From the NCBI GenBank assembly GCA_951812925.1, contig OX638369.1:25015329-25079328 (forward strand): a stretch of 64,000 nucleotides of DNA. Direction: 5' to 3'. The notes below the pieces were generated by a model that made no database searches, was not told the origin of the DNA, and saw only the letters and a program-made list of their open reading frames with translations. The stretch's first letter is position 1. The number at the start of each line of letters is the position of its first letter. Positions 23,165 to 35,141 of the stretch are shown here, one piece after another. The translations under genes and the position numbers were made by a program. This stretch comes from Calliopum simillimum. Its lineage: Eukaryota > Arthropoda > Insecta > Diptera > Lauxaniidae.

Positions 23165-23520
23165 CTGTTGCTTTTTACATATGAACCAAATTTCAGTTAT
23201 ATGTGTGCAGTAGTTTCGAAGTTAAGATGATTTAACTTTTGGGGGGGGGCGCGACACCGCCCACTTTTTCAGTGAAAATTATTTGCTTCGCCATTGCTTA
23301 CGTATATACCAAATTTCAACTATCTGCTCCAAGTAGTTTCAGATATAGGATGTATTAGTTTTTTGGTGGGCGTGGCACCACCTACTTTTCCAAAGAACTT
23401 TTTTTTCACGATGACCTTAACATATGTACCAAATTTAATTTACCTGCGTCAAGTAGTTTCGGAGATATGATTAATTAATTTTTTTGGAGGGCGTGGCTCC
23501 ACCTACGTTTGACAAAATAT
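23165..23520 (+). repeat. Tandem repeat, about 120-bp units, GGGCGTGGCACC motif
   Basis: Three units. Each reads ACCAAATTTCA…, then AAGTAGTTTCRGAKAT, then a GGGCGTGGC box (GGGCGCGACACCGCCC at about 23246, GGGCGTGGCACCACC at 23368, GGGCGTGGCTCCACC at 23488). Similar in style to the DINE-1 interiors and the 4-kb repeat. Confidence 0.7.
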
Positions 23521-23703
23521 TTGTGAAATGAAAGATTAAAACGAAAAAGTCAAAAATATTTTTATAATTGTGATTAGGAGACTAATCTTAATCAGAAAAT
23601 CTCATATTTTTTACTAAAAGTACGTTTTTAGATTAAAATTATAAAAATTAGGGACAAAATATAAAAATCGGGCCTGAGGGATCGATAGAGAATTTTATTA
23701 TAT

Positions 23704-24458
23704 GTATACACTTTTGATTCTACTGAAGGCCTATTTTGGCTAAAATAACATGTTTTTTGGTCATTACTTTTTTTTTCATTAGAAAATGATACCTAAGAGT
23801 GCTTAAGAAATAAAGATTATATTCTAAAAAAAATTTTGGCGCTTAAAAAAACTTTTTGTGGTATAGATAATATTTGGTTCCAAAAATCGGTTTTTTTACT
23901 TTTTTCAATAACGAGGTCACAAAAATGATTTTTTACTCAGAAGCAAGGCATCTAACAAAAAAAGTGTGTAGGGCAAAAAATGTTTAAAATTGTCTAAAAA
24001 ATACGTGTGGATTTTTATCAGAATTTTTTGAGATATTTTATAATTTTTCAAAACTTGGTCAAACAAATATGATAAAATATGAAACAAAAAAAATTCCTTA
24101 AATTCTGAAAAATTCACTCCAATTCTTTGAAGAATTCTAAGCATTTTACATCACATAAAATTTTTTTTTTAGTTTCCTTTGTTTTAAATAAACCTATCAT
24201 TTTGCTGACAAACGTGAGCTTAATTGTTTTTTTGACCGCGTAATTGAAAAACGTAAAAAAATCGATTTTTGGATATGAATATTATCCATATCCAAAAAAA
24301 AAAAATTTATAATTTTTAAACGCAAAAACTTTTGTAAGAACATGGTCTTTATTTCTAAAGTACCCTTGGGTATTCATTTTGTAATCAAAAGAAATTTTTG
24401 ACCAAAAAACATGTTTTTAGCTAGAATGGGCCTTAAAAGAATTAAAAGTGCTCCATTG
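23704..24458. mobile_element. Foldback element, about 755 bp
   Basis: Left arm features (CACTTTTGATTCTACTGAAG, AACATGTTTTTTGGTC, AGAAATAAAGA) recur complemented in the right arm up to about 24458. The interior block AGCAAGGCATCTAAC… with TTTTATAATTTTTCAAAA recurs at 62540-62720. Confidence 0.65.
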
Positions 24459-25094
24459 GGTTTTTATGGAATGAAAAAAAAAAAAAAAAAAATATGCAGT
24501 TATCGTTTTTACAAGTCCCTCTGACTTTTGACTCGGTTTAAGGATGGTTTTATTTTGCTCCATACAAAAATGACCTGGTCCTTTTTTGTTTCCCAACATT
24601 GATGTTTATTCGTCTAAGCAAACACAAATTTTTTTTTATGGAGGGTACTTTTTTGTATGCTCAAACTATACTCCAGCTGAGAAGAAAATATGTTCAAATA
24701 TCTATATAATTTTAAGCCAAAATACCTATATTTTGATGTTAAACTTTAAAACAAGCTCCATTAGCAGAAAATTTATTTCTATTAAAAATTTGATAATAAC
24801 TTTCTCAAGAACATCACTCCATGCGCACCACATAAAGTGATACGATAACAAAAGTGATATCACTTTGATCTTCCGTAAAGCCTTGAAAATCGGCTGAGTG
24901 CAGAACGATTTTATGGTTTTATTATTTTGCATAATTATTTATTAATATTTATGTTGATTTTTGAAGATCCATTAACGCATTTATAATAAATTAGCAGTGC
25001 GTAATTATGTGGCATATTGTATCAAATGAAGGTGATATAAAATTTTTATTTTAATAAAATCTGCGTGTGTAAGCCAAGGCAAAAATATATCATT
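24459..25094. other. Spacer, no gene seen
   Basis: AT-rich. Overlapping frames of 60-84 codons on both strands show no domain or promoter. Confidence 0.45.
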
Positions 25095-25598
25095 TGAGGA
25101 GTGATTTTTCAAAAGGGCGTAAAACCACTTCCAACCTCGAACAAACCTAAGAATGCCATTGCCATTACCATCCTAAAACGCATCCTCTAGTTCAAAATTC
25201 ATCACAAAAAATGCATTTTTCCAAGGTAAAATCGTGATCAAAAGTCGCATTTCAGAACAAAAGGGCTTATTTCCATATAATTTCATAGAAATTTTTAAAG
25301 TTTGATACAAAAAGGCGTATTTCGAATAGTGGCCAAAAAAACTTTTAATATTTTTTATATGCCCCAGGCTACATAGGTGCTTACATACCATGCCCATAGA
25401 CATCAAAATAAACTTCCAAATGGTGAAATAAGAGTGATTTCGAAACAAAAGGGCTTATTTCCAAACGTTTCAGAACAAAAGGGCTTATTTCCAAATGTTT
25501 TTTACTTTTTGCAATTGTAAACAGCCCATAAAAGTTTTTTCTCATTACTGAAAATTTGTTTAACATGGTTTTACGCCCTTTTGAAAAAACACTCCTCA
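25095..25598. mobile_element. MITE with 33-bp inverted ends
   Basis: Ends TGAGGAGTGATTTTTCAAAA and the complement at 25598, continuing through GGGCGTAAAACCA. A 4-bp ATTT may be the target duplication. The interior repeats AACAAAAGGGCTTATTTCCA three times. Confidence 0.75.
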
Positions 25599-25671
25599 TT
25601 TACTAATATCTTTACAAAAGATAATATTTAATTTTGTATAATTATTTTTCAATATAATATATATCATATAT

Positions 25672-26384
25672 ATCGATACCTTAGAGCGCTATAGTCCTAT
25701 CTCCATTTTTCCAATTGTTGGGAAATTCAAAAAGAAGATTTCAAACAGTGGTTATTTCGGATTGGCTGCTATTTTGGTATAACGATATATGCAATATTTT
25801 TACCTGTAGTATATTTTAACATAATTTATTATTTTTAACCAATTTTATTAATTTCTAACGAAATCCCAGCCAATTTATAGTATGACATTACTTTTGGCCC
25901 TACATAGATTCCACTACTATTGAAAAAAACGAAGCATATAGTAAATTTTTTGAATTTTTTCCACTAAAATGTCGTAAAAAGTCATAAAACCCGTAGTAAA
26001 CACAAAAAAACGATTTTTTTTTTTTTTCTTTTTTTTAATTTTTGGTTCCGACAAACAAGAGTGGAGCCTTGGGTGTAATTAAATTTGTTCACTAAAATGT
26101 CGCAAAAAGTCATGAAGGGCTAAGAAAACGCGAAAAAACAAAGAATTTTTTTTAAAAATGTGACTTATTTGAATATTCAGTGGAGATAGGACAGTAGCGC
26201 TCTTGAAAAAATTACAGTTTGGAGATAGAATTTTTTTTAATTTTCGAATATTTTGGTGTTTTAGTGGTATTTTGACATCACACAGTTTTCCACACGGTAA
26301 AGAAGCCCACAATGTTGCCATAACTGCAAAAATCTCAAAATCGCAAAAAGTGGAGATAGGACTATAGCGCTCTAAGGTATCGAT
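25672..26384. mobile_element. MITE, ATCGATACCTTAGAGCGCTA family, copy 1
   Basis: 713 bp with 33-bp inverted ends starting ATCGATACCTTAGAGCGCTA. The interior holds ACAAACAAGAGTGGAGCCTT and a repeated CACTAAAATGTCGYAAAAAG block. A second copy of 715 bp lies at 57415-58129, with the same order and clear similarity throughout. No coding capacity. Confidence 0.85.
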
Positions 26385-26733
26385 ATATCATATTATGATA
26401 ATAATAAATAAACTGAATTTCCTTATTCATATCATTAAATAATAATTTCATAACATTAATAAAAAACATTGTATTGAAACTACTTAGAAGAATTGAGGTC
26501 TAATGAATTATGTTCAAAAATATTAATTTATCAAGATTTTGGTAAACATAAGCAAAATATGATGATATGAAATCTAGCTTAAATCAAATATTTGTTCAAT
26601 ACAGACAACATTAGGTATTTTATCTATTTCGTAGAAAAGTTTTAAATTTAAATGCGCTTTAAGCTTAGAAAATTGCATGTCTATACAATAATGTTTTATA
26701 TAATTTTTTCATATTATACTAGAGAGATTTTGT

Positions 26734-27145
26734 ATCATTTTGTGTGACTCATTTTTATCGTGCACACTCAAACAAACTTTTAGCTCTCAATCAAAACTTC
26801 TCTAAATGCATGCAAATACTTTTGAATTGCTTTTAAAGTATCTACGAATTTTTATCATTTTATGTGACTCATTTTTGTTGTGCACAATCAGACAAAGTTT
26901 AAGCTCTCAAAAAAAAAACATCTCCAAATGCATGCAAACACTTTTGAATTGCTTTGAAGCTATCTGCAAATTTATATCATTTTATGTGACTCATTTTTAT
27001 CGTGCACAATCAAACAAAGTTTAAGCACACAAAAAAAAAACTTCTCCAAATGCATGCAAACAGTTTTGAATTGCTTTGAAGGTAACTACAAATTTTATAT
27101 CATTTTATGTGACTCATTTTTTCGTGCACATTTTAACCTTTCCTT
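26734..27145 (+). repeat. Tandem repeat, 120-123 bp period, 3.3 units
   Basis: Units start ATCATTTTRTGTGACTCATT at 26734, 26854, 26976 and 27099. Each contains TGCATGCAAA and TTTTGAATTGCTTT. The 72-codon frame inside is a translated repeat. Confidence 0.85.
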
Positions 27146-27305
27146 AAGATGAACAAAAGTTTTTGTTGAACAAAAAGTCTTAAGCATTCTAAAAAAATTT
27201 TTTTTTCTGAAATCATTTTTTTTTTTTTTTTCACCTGGGTGAAACACTACTCTTATGTCCCACTGTGGGGCGACGGAAAAACAAGTGCCTAGGGCATCAA
27301 ATTAT

Positions 27306-27665
27306 TTAGATCCGCCCCTGTCTATACCAAATTTCATCTTAATTGGTTCAGCGGTTATTGATTCCCCATACAAACTTCCGTCCTCCTGTTCACCCCCTTT
27401 AAGGATGATTTTAGGGGCAGAAACTATTCTATATCCTTTCTAGTGTCTCTTACTATCTGAATACCAAATTTCATCTTAATTGGTTCAGCGGTTATTGATT
27501 CACTATACAAACTTCCGTCCTTTTGTTCACCCCTTTTAAGGATGATTTTTGGAGTAGAAACTATCCTATATTCTTCCTATATCCATACCAAATTTCATCT
27601 AAATTTTAAGCGTGAAAAGGTTACAAACAAACAGACAGAGTTACTTTCGCATTTATAATATTAGT
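27306..27665 (+). mobile_element. 3' tail of a retroposon-like element
   Basis: Two units of about 165 bp, each with ACCAAATTTCATCTTAATTG then GTTCAGCGGTTATTGATTC, ending in ACAGACAGAGT and CTTTCGCATTTATAATATTA. This tail is widespread at the 3' ends of insect RTE-type LINEs and derived repeats (from recall). Truncated, no ORF. Confidence 0.6.
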
Positions 27666-27695
27666 ATAGATTCATACTCCATTTGTACTTTTTCG

Positions 27696-29633
27696 GTGCC
27701 GTTACATAGTCCCCACGGATATAATCCCCATTAACGAAATAGGGATTATGTCCGCCAATAATTCGGACAAAGTCCCCATTTCTAAAATGGGGATTGTGTC
27801 CGCAAGTGTTTCGGACATAATCCCTAGGAAAAAACGGACATAGTCCCCATAATGATATTTTGTTATTGACAACAGCCGCAGCTCCGGATTTAAAACTCCC
27901 AATAACACTGTGGAACAAAATTTGGTCAACAAAAGTTTACTCGGATCTGACGCTGCGGGGTGAAAATATAGGCCAAAATAAATGACCATTTGGCTCAGTT
28001 TGTTCAAATTGGCTCTAGTTTTCGAGAAAAGGCCGTTTGAATTTTGCACCTTGAATTATGTGGTTTTTTCGATATATCTCGTAAGTTAACTGAGTTTTAT
28101 TGCATTTAGTGATGGGGTTTTGTTCATCTAATCTATATCTACTCTTTCACTACCAAATCAGTATTTTTGGATGCACTTTTGGCAAGTAAGAGCACAAAAT
28201 TCCCAAAAATGTGATATTTTTCGCCTTTTATAACATTCGGCTCAATAGAAATCACCCGAGTGGTGGATTTATGCCTTTTAACCTATAGCTGAGATATATA
28301 CGAACACTTTGATATAATATATGTGGCATATGCGCAAAAATTTCTCAAGTGAGCCACCTATGAAATTAAACGTAAAAAAGGCTTTAACAAAATGATGTTT
28401 TATAACAACTACATAGTAAAGATTTTGTAAAAATGTTTTTTTTTAGAAATATTTAGCATAGGTCGTGGAATAAAATGGTGTTTTTGATTTGTAAAAAAAT
28501 GTTTCATTTATTATTGAAAATCCCTATTTCAAATAGGTACATAAAAATAAAGCAACTTCTCCGCTTCTGAGAAAACTATAAAAAATATGTGGGCACTCTC
28601 CACTTGTCAAGAAACTATATCATAGAATAAAAATTGGGGTAATCGACATTGGTTCAAAAGTTATTAACAATATAGTGATGTCGTGCAAGTCTTTTTTCAG
28701 CATTAGAGAAAAACAACGCATCCTACGAAAAAAGTGTATATGACATAAAATATATTTTTTATAGTTTTCTCAGAAGCGGAGAAGTTGCTTTAGTTTTATG
28801 TACTTATTTGAAATAATGATTTTCAATAATAAATTAAAAATTTTGGTCCAAAAAAAAAGTACCATTTTATTTCCCGACCTATGCTAAATATCTCTAAAAA
28901 AACAATTTTACAAAATCTTTACTAGTTGTTATAAAACATCATTTTTTTAAAGCCTTTTTTACGTTTAATTTCTTAGGTGGCTCACTTGAGAAATTTTTGC
29001 CCGTATGAAACATTTATTATATCAAAGTGTTCGTATGGATCTCAGCTATAGGTTAAAAGGCATAAATCCACCACTCGGGTAATTTCTATTCAGCCGAATG
29101 TCATAAAAGGCGAAAAATATCACTTTTTTGGGAATTTTGTGCTCTTACTCGCCAAAAGTGCATCGAAAAATACTGATTTGGTAGTGAAAGAGTAGATATG
29201 GATTAGATGAACAAAACCCCATCACTAAATGCAATAAAACTCAGTTAACTTACGAGATATATCGAAAAAGCCACATAATTCAAGGTGCAAAATTCAAACG
29301 GCCTTTTCTCGAAAACTAGAGCCAATTTGAACAAACTGAGCCAAATGGTCATTTATTTTGGTCTATATTTTCACCCCGCAGCGTCAGATCCGAGTAAACT
29401 TTTGTTGACCAAATTTTGTTCCACAGTGTAATCCAACACCGGCTTCGCGGCGGATCAGTCTATAACATCCAGCACTATATAAATTTTTTAAATGGACTAT
29501 TGCAAAAATTTTGTTCAATCTTAAATCCCAATAGGGGTTATGTCCGAAAATATGGGGATTATGACCGAAAAATTTTTGGACATAATCCCGTTTTCGTAAA
29601 TGGATTATGTCCGTTGGGACTATGTCCGGTAAC
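27696..29633. mobile_element. GTTACCGGACATA-family element, copy 1 (interrupted)
   Basis: The right end is the complement of GGTTACCGGACATAGTCCC; the left end (27696) is a diverged version. The outer 200 bp on each side are short inverted and direct repeats of GGACATAATCCC. A 1.5-kb palindrome has inserted at 27906-29428. Other copies: 38464-38660 and 45793-46064. Confidence 0.75.
27906..29428. mobile_element. 1.5-kb palindromic element with TAA target duplication
   Basis: Ends CACTGTGGAACAAAATTTGG and its complement. Arms pair along almost the full length, centre near 28667. TAA at 27903-27905 and 29429-29431 is the target duplication (TWA, as in PIF/Harbinger elements). The related GTTACC copy at 46000-46020 keeps the empty site (ACTCCCAAAAATCCAACACC), confirming the boundaries. 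No transposase. Confidence 0.88.
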
Positions 29634-29660
29634 CTACTCTTTCTAAGTTATTGAACTTTT

Positions 29661-30728
29661 AGCCCAGGAAAATAAGACAAAAAAAGAGCTGCTGTGCGAA
29701 AAAATTCCAAGTGAATTTTTTTCACCGGAATAATATTTATTTATGCATGGTTAATAATGTGTAAAAAGTCCATTGAAGTCCATTGTGCACGTAAGAAGTT
29801 ATTCAGGCTCAAAGGTCGCTAAAATCAGTTTTTTGCAAATATCTCGCTAACGCAAACATTTACAGAATAATTTTTCTCCACAATTTTGTAACACAGGATA
29901 TTCCCTATGTAAAGATGTAAAAAATGTTTTTGTGTAACTTATAGTTTAGAAGATAACTCAATTTAAAAAGTTGTGCACAGTTTTTATATGTAAATGCCAT
30001 ATGTGTACACATTAAAATAACCGTTTAGAAGTTATTCAATAAAAACCGGTTTTTCTGCCATTTGAAGTCTTTTTTTGAATATCTTCTAAACGGTTACTTC
30101 AATGTGTACACATATGGCTTATTTTTTGTAGATTTTGTGATTCTCTACAAAATTGATGTAATTGCTTTTTATCGTATGACTTACCGTTTCAGAGATATCC
30201 TTCAAAAACCAGTATTTTCGAGACCTTTATGGTTTTTGAAAAATATCTCTTGGACCATGAGTCGCTCCAAAAAAAATTTAATACGGTGTTTACAGAATCC
30301 AATTATCTTTTGAACGGTTTTTTAAATTTTTTTGTGCGACTCCTCGTTAAAGAGTATTCGCAACTTTAAAAGTAAAATATTTTTATGTGAACTTATACGT
30401 AGCATTTACATATAAAAACTGTGCACAACTTTTTAAATTGAGTTATCTCCTAAACTATGAGCTACACAAAAACATTTTTTACATTTTTACATAGGGAATA
30501 TCCTGTGTTACAAAATTGTGGAGAAAAATTATTCTGTAAATGTTTGCGTTAGCGAGATATTTGCAAAAAACTGATTTTAGCGACCTTTGAGCCTGAATAA
30601 CTTCTTATGCGCACAATGGACCTCAATGGACTTTTTACACATAATTCATTATGCTTTAATAAAGACAATTCCGGTGAAAAAAATTCACTTGGAATTTTTT
30701 CGCAGAAATATTCTTATTTTCCTGGGCT
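29661..30728. mobile_element. 1.07-kb foldback element
   Basis: Ends AGCCCAGGAAAATAAG and the complement CTTATTTTCCTGGGCT. Arms pair through TTCCAAGTGAATTTTTTTCA, CAAATATCTCGCTAACGCAA and AACATTTACAGAATAATTTT. The CAGTTTTTTGCAAATATCTC stretch resembles the arms of the 42.5-46.8 kb palindrome. TA or TTA may be the target duplication. A minor inner palindrome (GTGTACACATATGGC) is near the centre. Confidence 0.85.
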
Positions 30729-31564
30729 ATTTGTATTTTAAAAGAATTTAATTAATGGAAATTGAAATTGTAAAAAAAAACTCTCTTACTAAGTAGGTAG
30801 CTTGTTTTTGTGTGATGCAAATTACTACATTAATAAAAACCAAATTATGGACAGAAAAACTTTATTCTAGAAACAGAGAAACAAAAGTTTTTAGAAAAAA
30901 TTTTTTTTTTTTTAATTGAATTTTTTTGGGTTATAAATAAGTTTTTTCTGGGTTTAGATGGTTGGAGAATATAATTGTGTTTAGGACTCTAGAATTTCTT
31001 ACAAAAGGATATAAATTAAATAAATATGTGGCGATTAATAGTTGAAGAATTCAAGTTTTTGATTGAACATGCATACGTATAATGAAATCCACTTTAAAGT
31101 TTTGAAAGCTTTTAAGAATTCCAAAAAGTCTATTACAAATGTCAGATTGAATTTTCGCTCATGTATCATGAGTTTTATCCTTGTTGACTTGATTTGATGA
31201 TTTTTAAGTAATAGCCAGACTATTTTTTTTTTTAGAGTTAAACTTTTTGTTTCTTTTTTGCTCAATTTATTCTTTACGAACACATCCCATTAACACCAAT
31301 TTTGTGTGTGCTCTCCACTGAAAAAGTAGTCCAACTGTCTCGCCGCATTAAAAGGATTTCTAAGAAACGTGATTTCAATATTTTGGTCATTTTAAATTTT
31401 ATAACAGACTTTTTGTTTTGTTTATGCTGTTTAAGCCATACAATGTTCTAGGTCTGAGCACTGTGTCCGTAGGAGCACAATTTTTAAATATTATTTTTAC
31501 TTAATTTTTTGGTTGGAGACATCCAAAAATGGAGATAAACAACATGACACTTTAAGTATTTACT
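30729..31564. other. Spacer, no gene seen
   Basis: AT-rich, with a T run near 30900. No supported feature. Confidence 0.45.
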
Positions 31565-31572
31565 ATGTAATT

Positions 31573-31967
31573 CAAGGGTGTCAGCGTAGAACAAAAGTGA
31601 GCCAATTTTGGCTCGACTACAACAAAAATAATATTTCAATGTTATGCAAATTTCGCAGAAATACAACAATCACAGAAATAATTTTTGTTGTTATTTTTTG
31701 AGCTTGTCAAAATTTTGCGGAATTAAACATTTATGAAAAATTGTTTTTGTTGCTTCGCATAGAAAAAACAACAAATAATTTTTCGTGTGTGTTGTAGTTC
31801 TCAGAATTTTTAGAAATTATTGAAATATTGTTGTTGTTATAAACGAGCCACCAAGAAAACAACAAAAAATTGTTTTTCTAATTGTTGAATTTGAATTTGT
31901 TGTAAAAAAAAGAAAATATTGCGCTGACTGCGCTTGGCTCAGTGATTTTAAAACGCTGACACCCTTG
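31573..31967. mobile_element. hAT-type MITE with perfect 8-bp target duplication
   Basis: ATGTAATT at 31565-31572 and again at 31968-31975 flanks perfect inverted ends CAAGGGTGTCAGCGT / ACGCTGACACCCTTG. The 8-bp duplication and the YARNG-like terminus are those of hAT elements. 395 bp, interior rich in CAACAAAAAT-like repeats. The perfect duplication suggests a fairly recent insertion. Confidence 0.88.
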
Positions 31968-32266
31968 ATGTAATTTATACTTCTATACTATTTATATAAA
32001 ATTGCTTATATGAAAACCCTATGTAACGATTTGGTGCAAAATATACCGAACCGATTTTAATATTTTTTCTTTTAAAACGTTCTACGTGTGGTAAGGAACA
32101 GGATTGTATACTTAATTTTTTGGGTTTTATAAGATAAACCTTGTTTTTTTTAATATGAAGTTGTTGTGCTTGCATAAAAATGATTCTTTGCATTTCAGTC
32201 GCTACAGCTTGCTGCGCCATGAGTTGCTGTTGTCTTTTGCGTCTCTTTCATTTATTGTTTTTTTTT

Positions 32267-32905
32267 TATACCCTACACCCAGGGTATATTCACTTTGTCC
32301 TTTCGTTTGTAACGTAGAGAAGGAGGCGTGGCAGATATAGAAAAGTATATATATTCTTGATCAGCGTCACCTCTTGAGTCGATATAGCCATGTCCGTCTG
32401 TCTGGCTGACTGGCTGGGTGGCTGGCTGGCTGGCTGGCTGGCTGGCTGTGTGTGGGAATACACTTTTTGGGAAAACTAAGCAAGATAATTCAATGAAATT
32501 TGGTGCACAGCCTTCGCGTCAAATTTAGCTCGGGGGATTGAAAATGAGCGAAATCGGTCAACGGACACGCCTACCGCCGATACAAAAAATATATTCAAAA
32601 TGCAACTTTTTGAGTTTTTTTCACGATAATGCAACCAAAATACACATAAATACTACGAATTGTAAGCGCAAGCTCTAAAAAAAAAACCAGGAGCAAAAAC
32701 TTCAAAACGCTAAACTGAAAGCGTTTTTTGAGATAATCAAACTAAATTTTACTCAAATGCTAAGAACTATAAAACCAAACTCTGAGAAAAAACTGGGTGA
32801 ATTTGGACAAGAGGGCGTGGCACCTCCCATATAAGCAAAACTTTCAAAATACTGCTGTGTAGGGTATTTAATGTTTGGCCAGGCCAAAGGTAACACCCTT
32901 ATTAG
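32267..32905 (+). mobile_element. DINE-1/mini-me-type element, copy 2 (complete)
   Basis: Starts TATACCCTACACCCAGGGTA and ends GGCCAGGCCAAAGG, then CACCCTTATTAG. Contains the conserved core TTCTTGATCAGCGTCACC at 32352-32370, (TA)n, GTCYGTCT and an expanded (GGCT)n at 32405-32448, then only one clear GGGCGTGGCACC unit (32813). Shorter than copy 1 because internal units are fewer. Confidence 0.85.
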
Positions 32906-32959
32906 TTTATTCTTGATGTTGTGTTGTTGATGAGAGCAAAAATGAGAGTGATTTCGTCA

Positions 32960-33880
32960 GTGATGCCAACTCAATATTTTCAATATTTTTGGACTTTTAA
33001 CGATGTTTTGCATGTTTTTCAATATTTTCAATTCTTTTTTACTTTTTTCGATATTTTGGATATTTTTCGAAACGCTTGGACTTTGACCGTTTTCTTCGAT
33101 GTACATATTTCACTATTTTTCGAAACAATTGATTTTGTTTCGATATATTGGATGTTTGGTTTTTAGACTTTTACTGATTTCTTCCAATACTTTTGGACTT
33201 TTACCGACATAAAGGATGTTTTTCGATTTTTTTTTTTTTTTTTTTTTTTAATTTTACCAGTATTTTGGATGTTTTTCGACATATGTATTGGATGTTTTTT
33301 GATATATGAATTTAACCTGTTACCGATATATAGGATGTTGTTTGATAAACTCAATGTTTTTCGAAATTTTTGGACCTTTTTCGATATATTGGATCTTTTA
33401 ACCGATTTTTTTTATTAATTTATTGATTCAATTGTTCGCTTAGAAGAACTTAGTCTTTAACATGTAACTTATTCAAAATAATAACAATCAAATATAATAA
33501 ATTATTCGATGTTTTTCAATACTTTTGGACGATGTTTTGGAGGATGTTTTTCGACATTTTTGGACACTTACCGATATTTAAGATGTTTCTCAATATTCTT
33601 TGGAACTTTTGGACTTTTACCAATATTTTGGATGTTTTTCGATATATTTGGACTTTTACCTATATTTTAGATGTTTTTCGATACTTTTAGACTTTTGCCG
33701 ATATTTAAGGTGTTTTTCGAAACATTTGGACTTTTACCGATTTCTTCGATGAATTTCGATACTTTTGGACATTTACAGATATTTTGGATGTTTTTCCATA
33801 CACTTGGACTCTTACCGATTTTTTCAATGTATTTTAATATTTTTCGATACTTTTGGAATTTTACCGATAAAATAAATATA
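32960..33880 (+). repeat. Degenerate minisatellite, about 40-60 bp units
   Basis: About 20 diverged units of the form GGACTTTTACCGATATTTTG then GATGTTTTTCGATA, with a T run at 33227-33248 and a non-repeat stretch at 33405-33500. Two frames of about 80 codons (rich in Phe, Asp, Pro) are translations of the repeat. Confidence 0.85.
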
Positions 33881-34289
33881 TTGGAGCATCTGTTTATAGC
33901 TTTTTAGTGCAATATGGATTTTTATTTAATTATTTTTACTGTACGATATCCACCGAAATTATACAATCACCGCTTAATATAGAAATTATCTTGATAGGAG
34001 ATCCAGATTAATTTAAAATCAGCTATTTTTTAGTGATATACAGCTTATTTATCGTTGAAATTTAGTATGTGGCTTTATTCCAGACCAAAACCAGAAAAAT
34101 TGCACGAAAAATTTTGCAAAATCAGTTTTATGCTATTGGACAAAAAGTGCTAAAATAAAAGAAGGTCAAAATAGTACAGAACTTATGGACGTTTTTATTA
34201 TTCTTAGTACTAAAAAAGTATTAAAAATAGTACTGTTTTGCTCAATAACAGAAAACATACTTTGCACTTTAAGTCTGATCCACTACTCT
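33881..34289. other. Spacer, nothing recognised
   Basis: AT-rich sequence between the minisatellite and the inverted DINE-1 copy. Confidence 0.4.
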
Positions 34290-35141
34290 TCCAGAATGGG
34301 AGGTGTCACGACCTTTTGTCCGAGTTCACCAAGTTTTGCTCAGAGCTTGCATTTATAGTTCTTAGTGTTGGAGTGAAATTTGGTTGGATTATCTCAAAAA
34401 ACGTTTAACGTATAAGTAGCGTTTTGAATTTTTTCCTGATATGGGTGGTGCCAAGCCCTCTTGTCCGTGTTCGCCTAGTTTTAGCTTAGAGTGTGGATTT
34501 ATAGTCCTTAATATTCGAGTAAAATTTAGTTGGATTATCTCAAGATCTATAGCATTTTGAAATGTATGCTTATATGGGAGGAGCCATGCCCTCTTGTCCA
34601 AATTCGTCCAGTTTTTGCTTAGAGCTTGCGCTAATAGTTCGTAGTATTTAAGTGTATTTTGGTTGAATTGTCGTGAAAAATACTCCTAAAGTTGCATTTC
34701 GAACATATTTTTTGTATGGGCGGTAGGCGTGTCCTTTAACCGATTTCGCTTATTTTCAATCCCACGAGCTAACTTTGAGAACGAAGACAGTGTACTAAAT
34801 TTCATTGAGTTATCTTGCTCAGTTTTCTCGTAAAAAATATTTCCACGCACAGCCAGCCAATGTCTGTTAATGTTTGACCACAAGTTATCATTAAATGCAA
34901 GAAGATGGCACGATCAAAGAGGTACAGAATCAAAGACATCATGGACATGTTTGGTAGTGACATCTAGTTGCATTTGATGGTAGCTTGTGATCAAACACTA
35001 TCAAACACGTTCATAAATAATATGGAGATTGCTGCCTTTGCTTCTATACCCTTCATATACACTTTTCTATATCTGCCACGCCACTTTCTCTGCGTTACAA
35101 AACGGAAGGACAAAGTGAATATACCCTGAGTGTAGGGTATA
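34290..35141 (-). mobile_element. DINE-1/mini-me-type element, copy 3 (core replaced)
   Basis: Minus-strand copy: starts TATACCCTACACTCAGGGTA (35141 downward), followed by the AACGCAGAGAAAG-type segment, and ends in GGGCGTGGC-type units (34570, 34455, 34310). Between about 34863 and 35060 the core and (GTCY)n region is missing; about 195 bp of unrelated DNA with a 29-bp inverted repeat stands there instead. Confidence 0.8.
34872..34996. mobile_element. Small foldback insert inside DINE-1 copy 3
   Basis: A 29-nt arm at 34872-34900 (GTTTGACCACAAGTTATCAT…) pairs with 34968-34996 at 25 of 29 positions; all differences are transitions. The spacer of 67 nt is unique. A 125-bp or slightly larger MITE is likely. 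Confidence 0.6.

Noticed and set aside
32921..33907. Two frames of about 80 codons rich in Phe/Asp/Pro
   Set aside because: They are translated units of the degenerate minisatellite.
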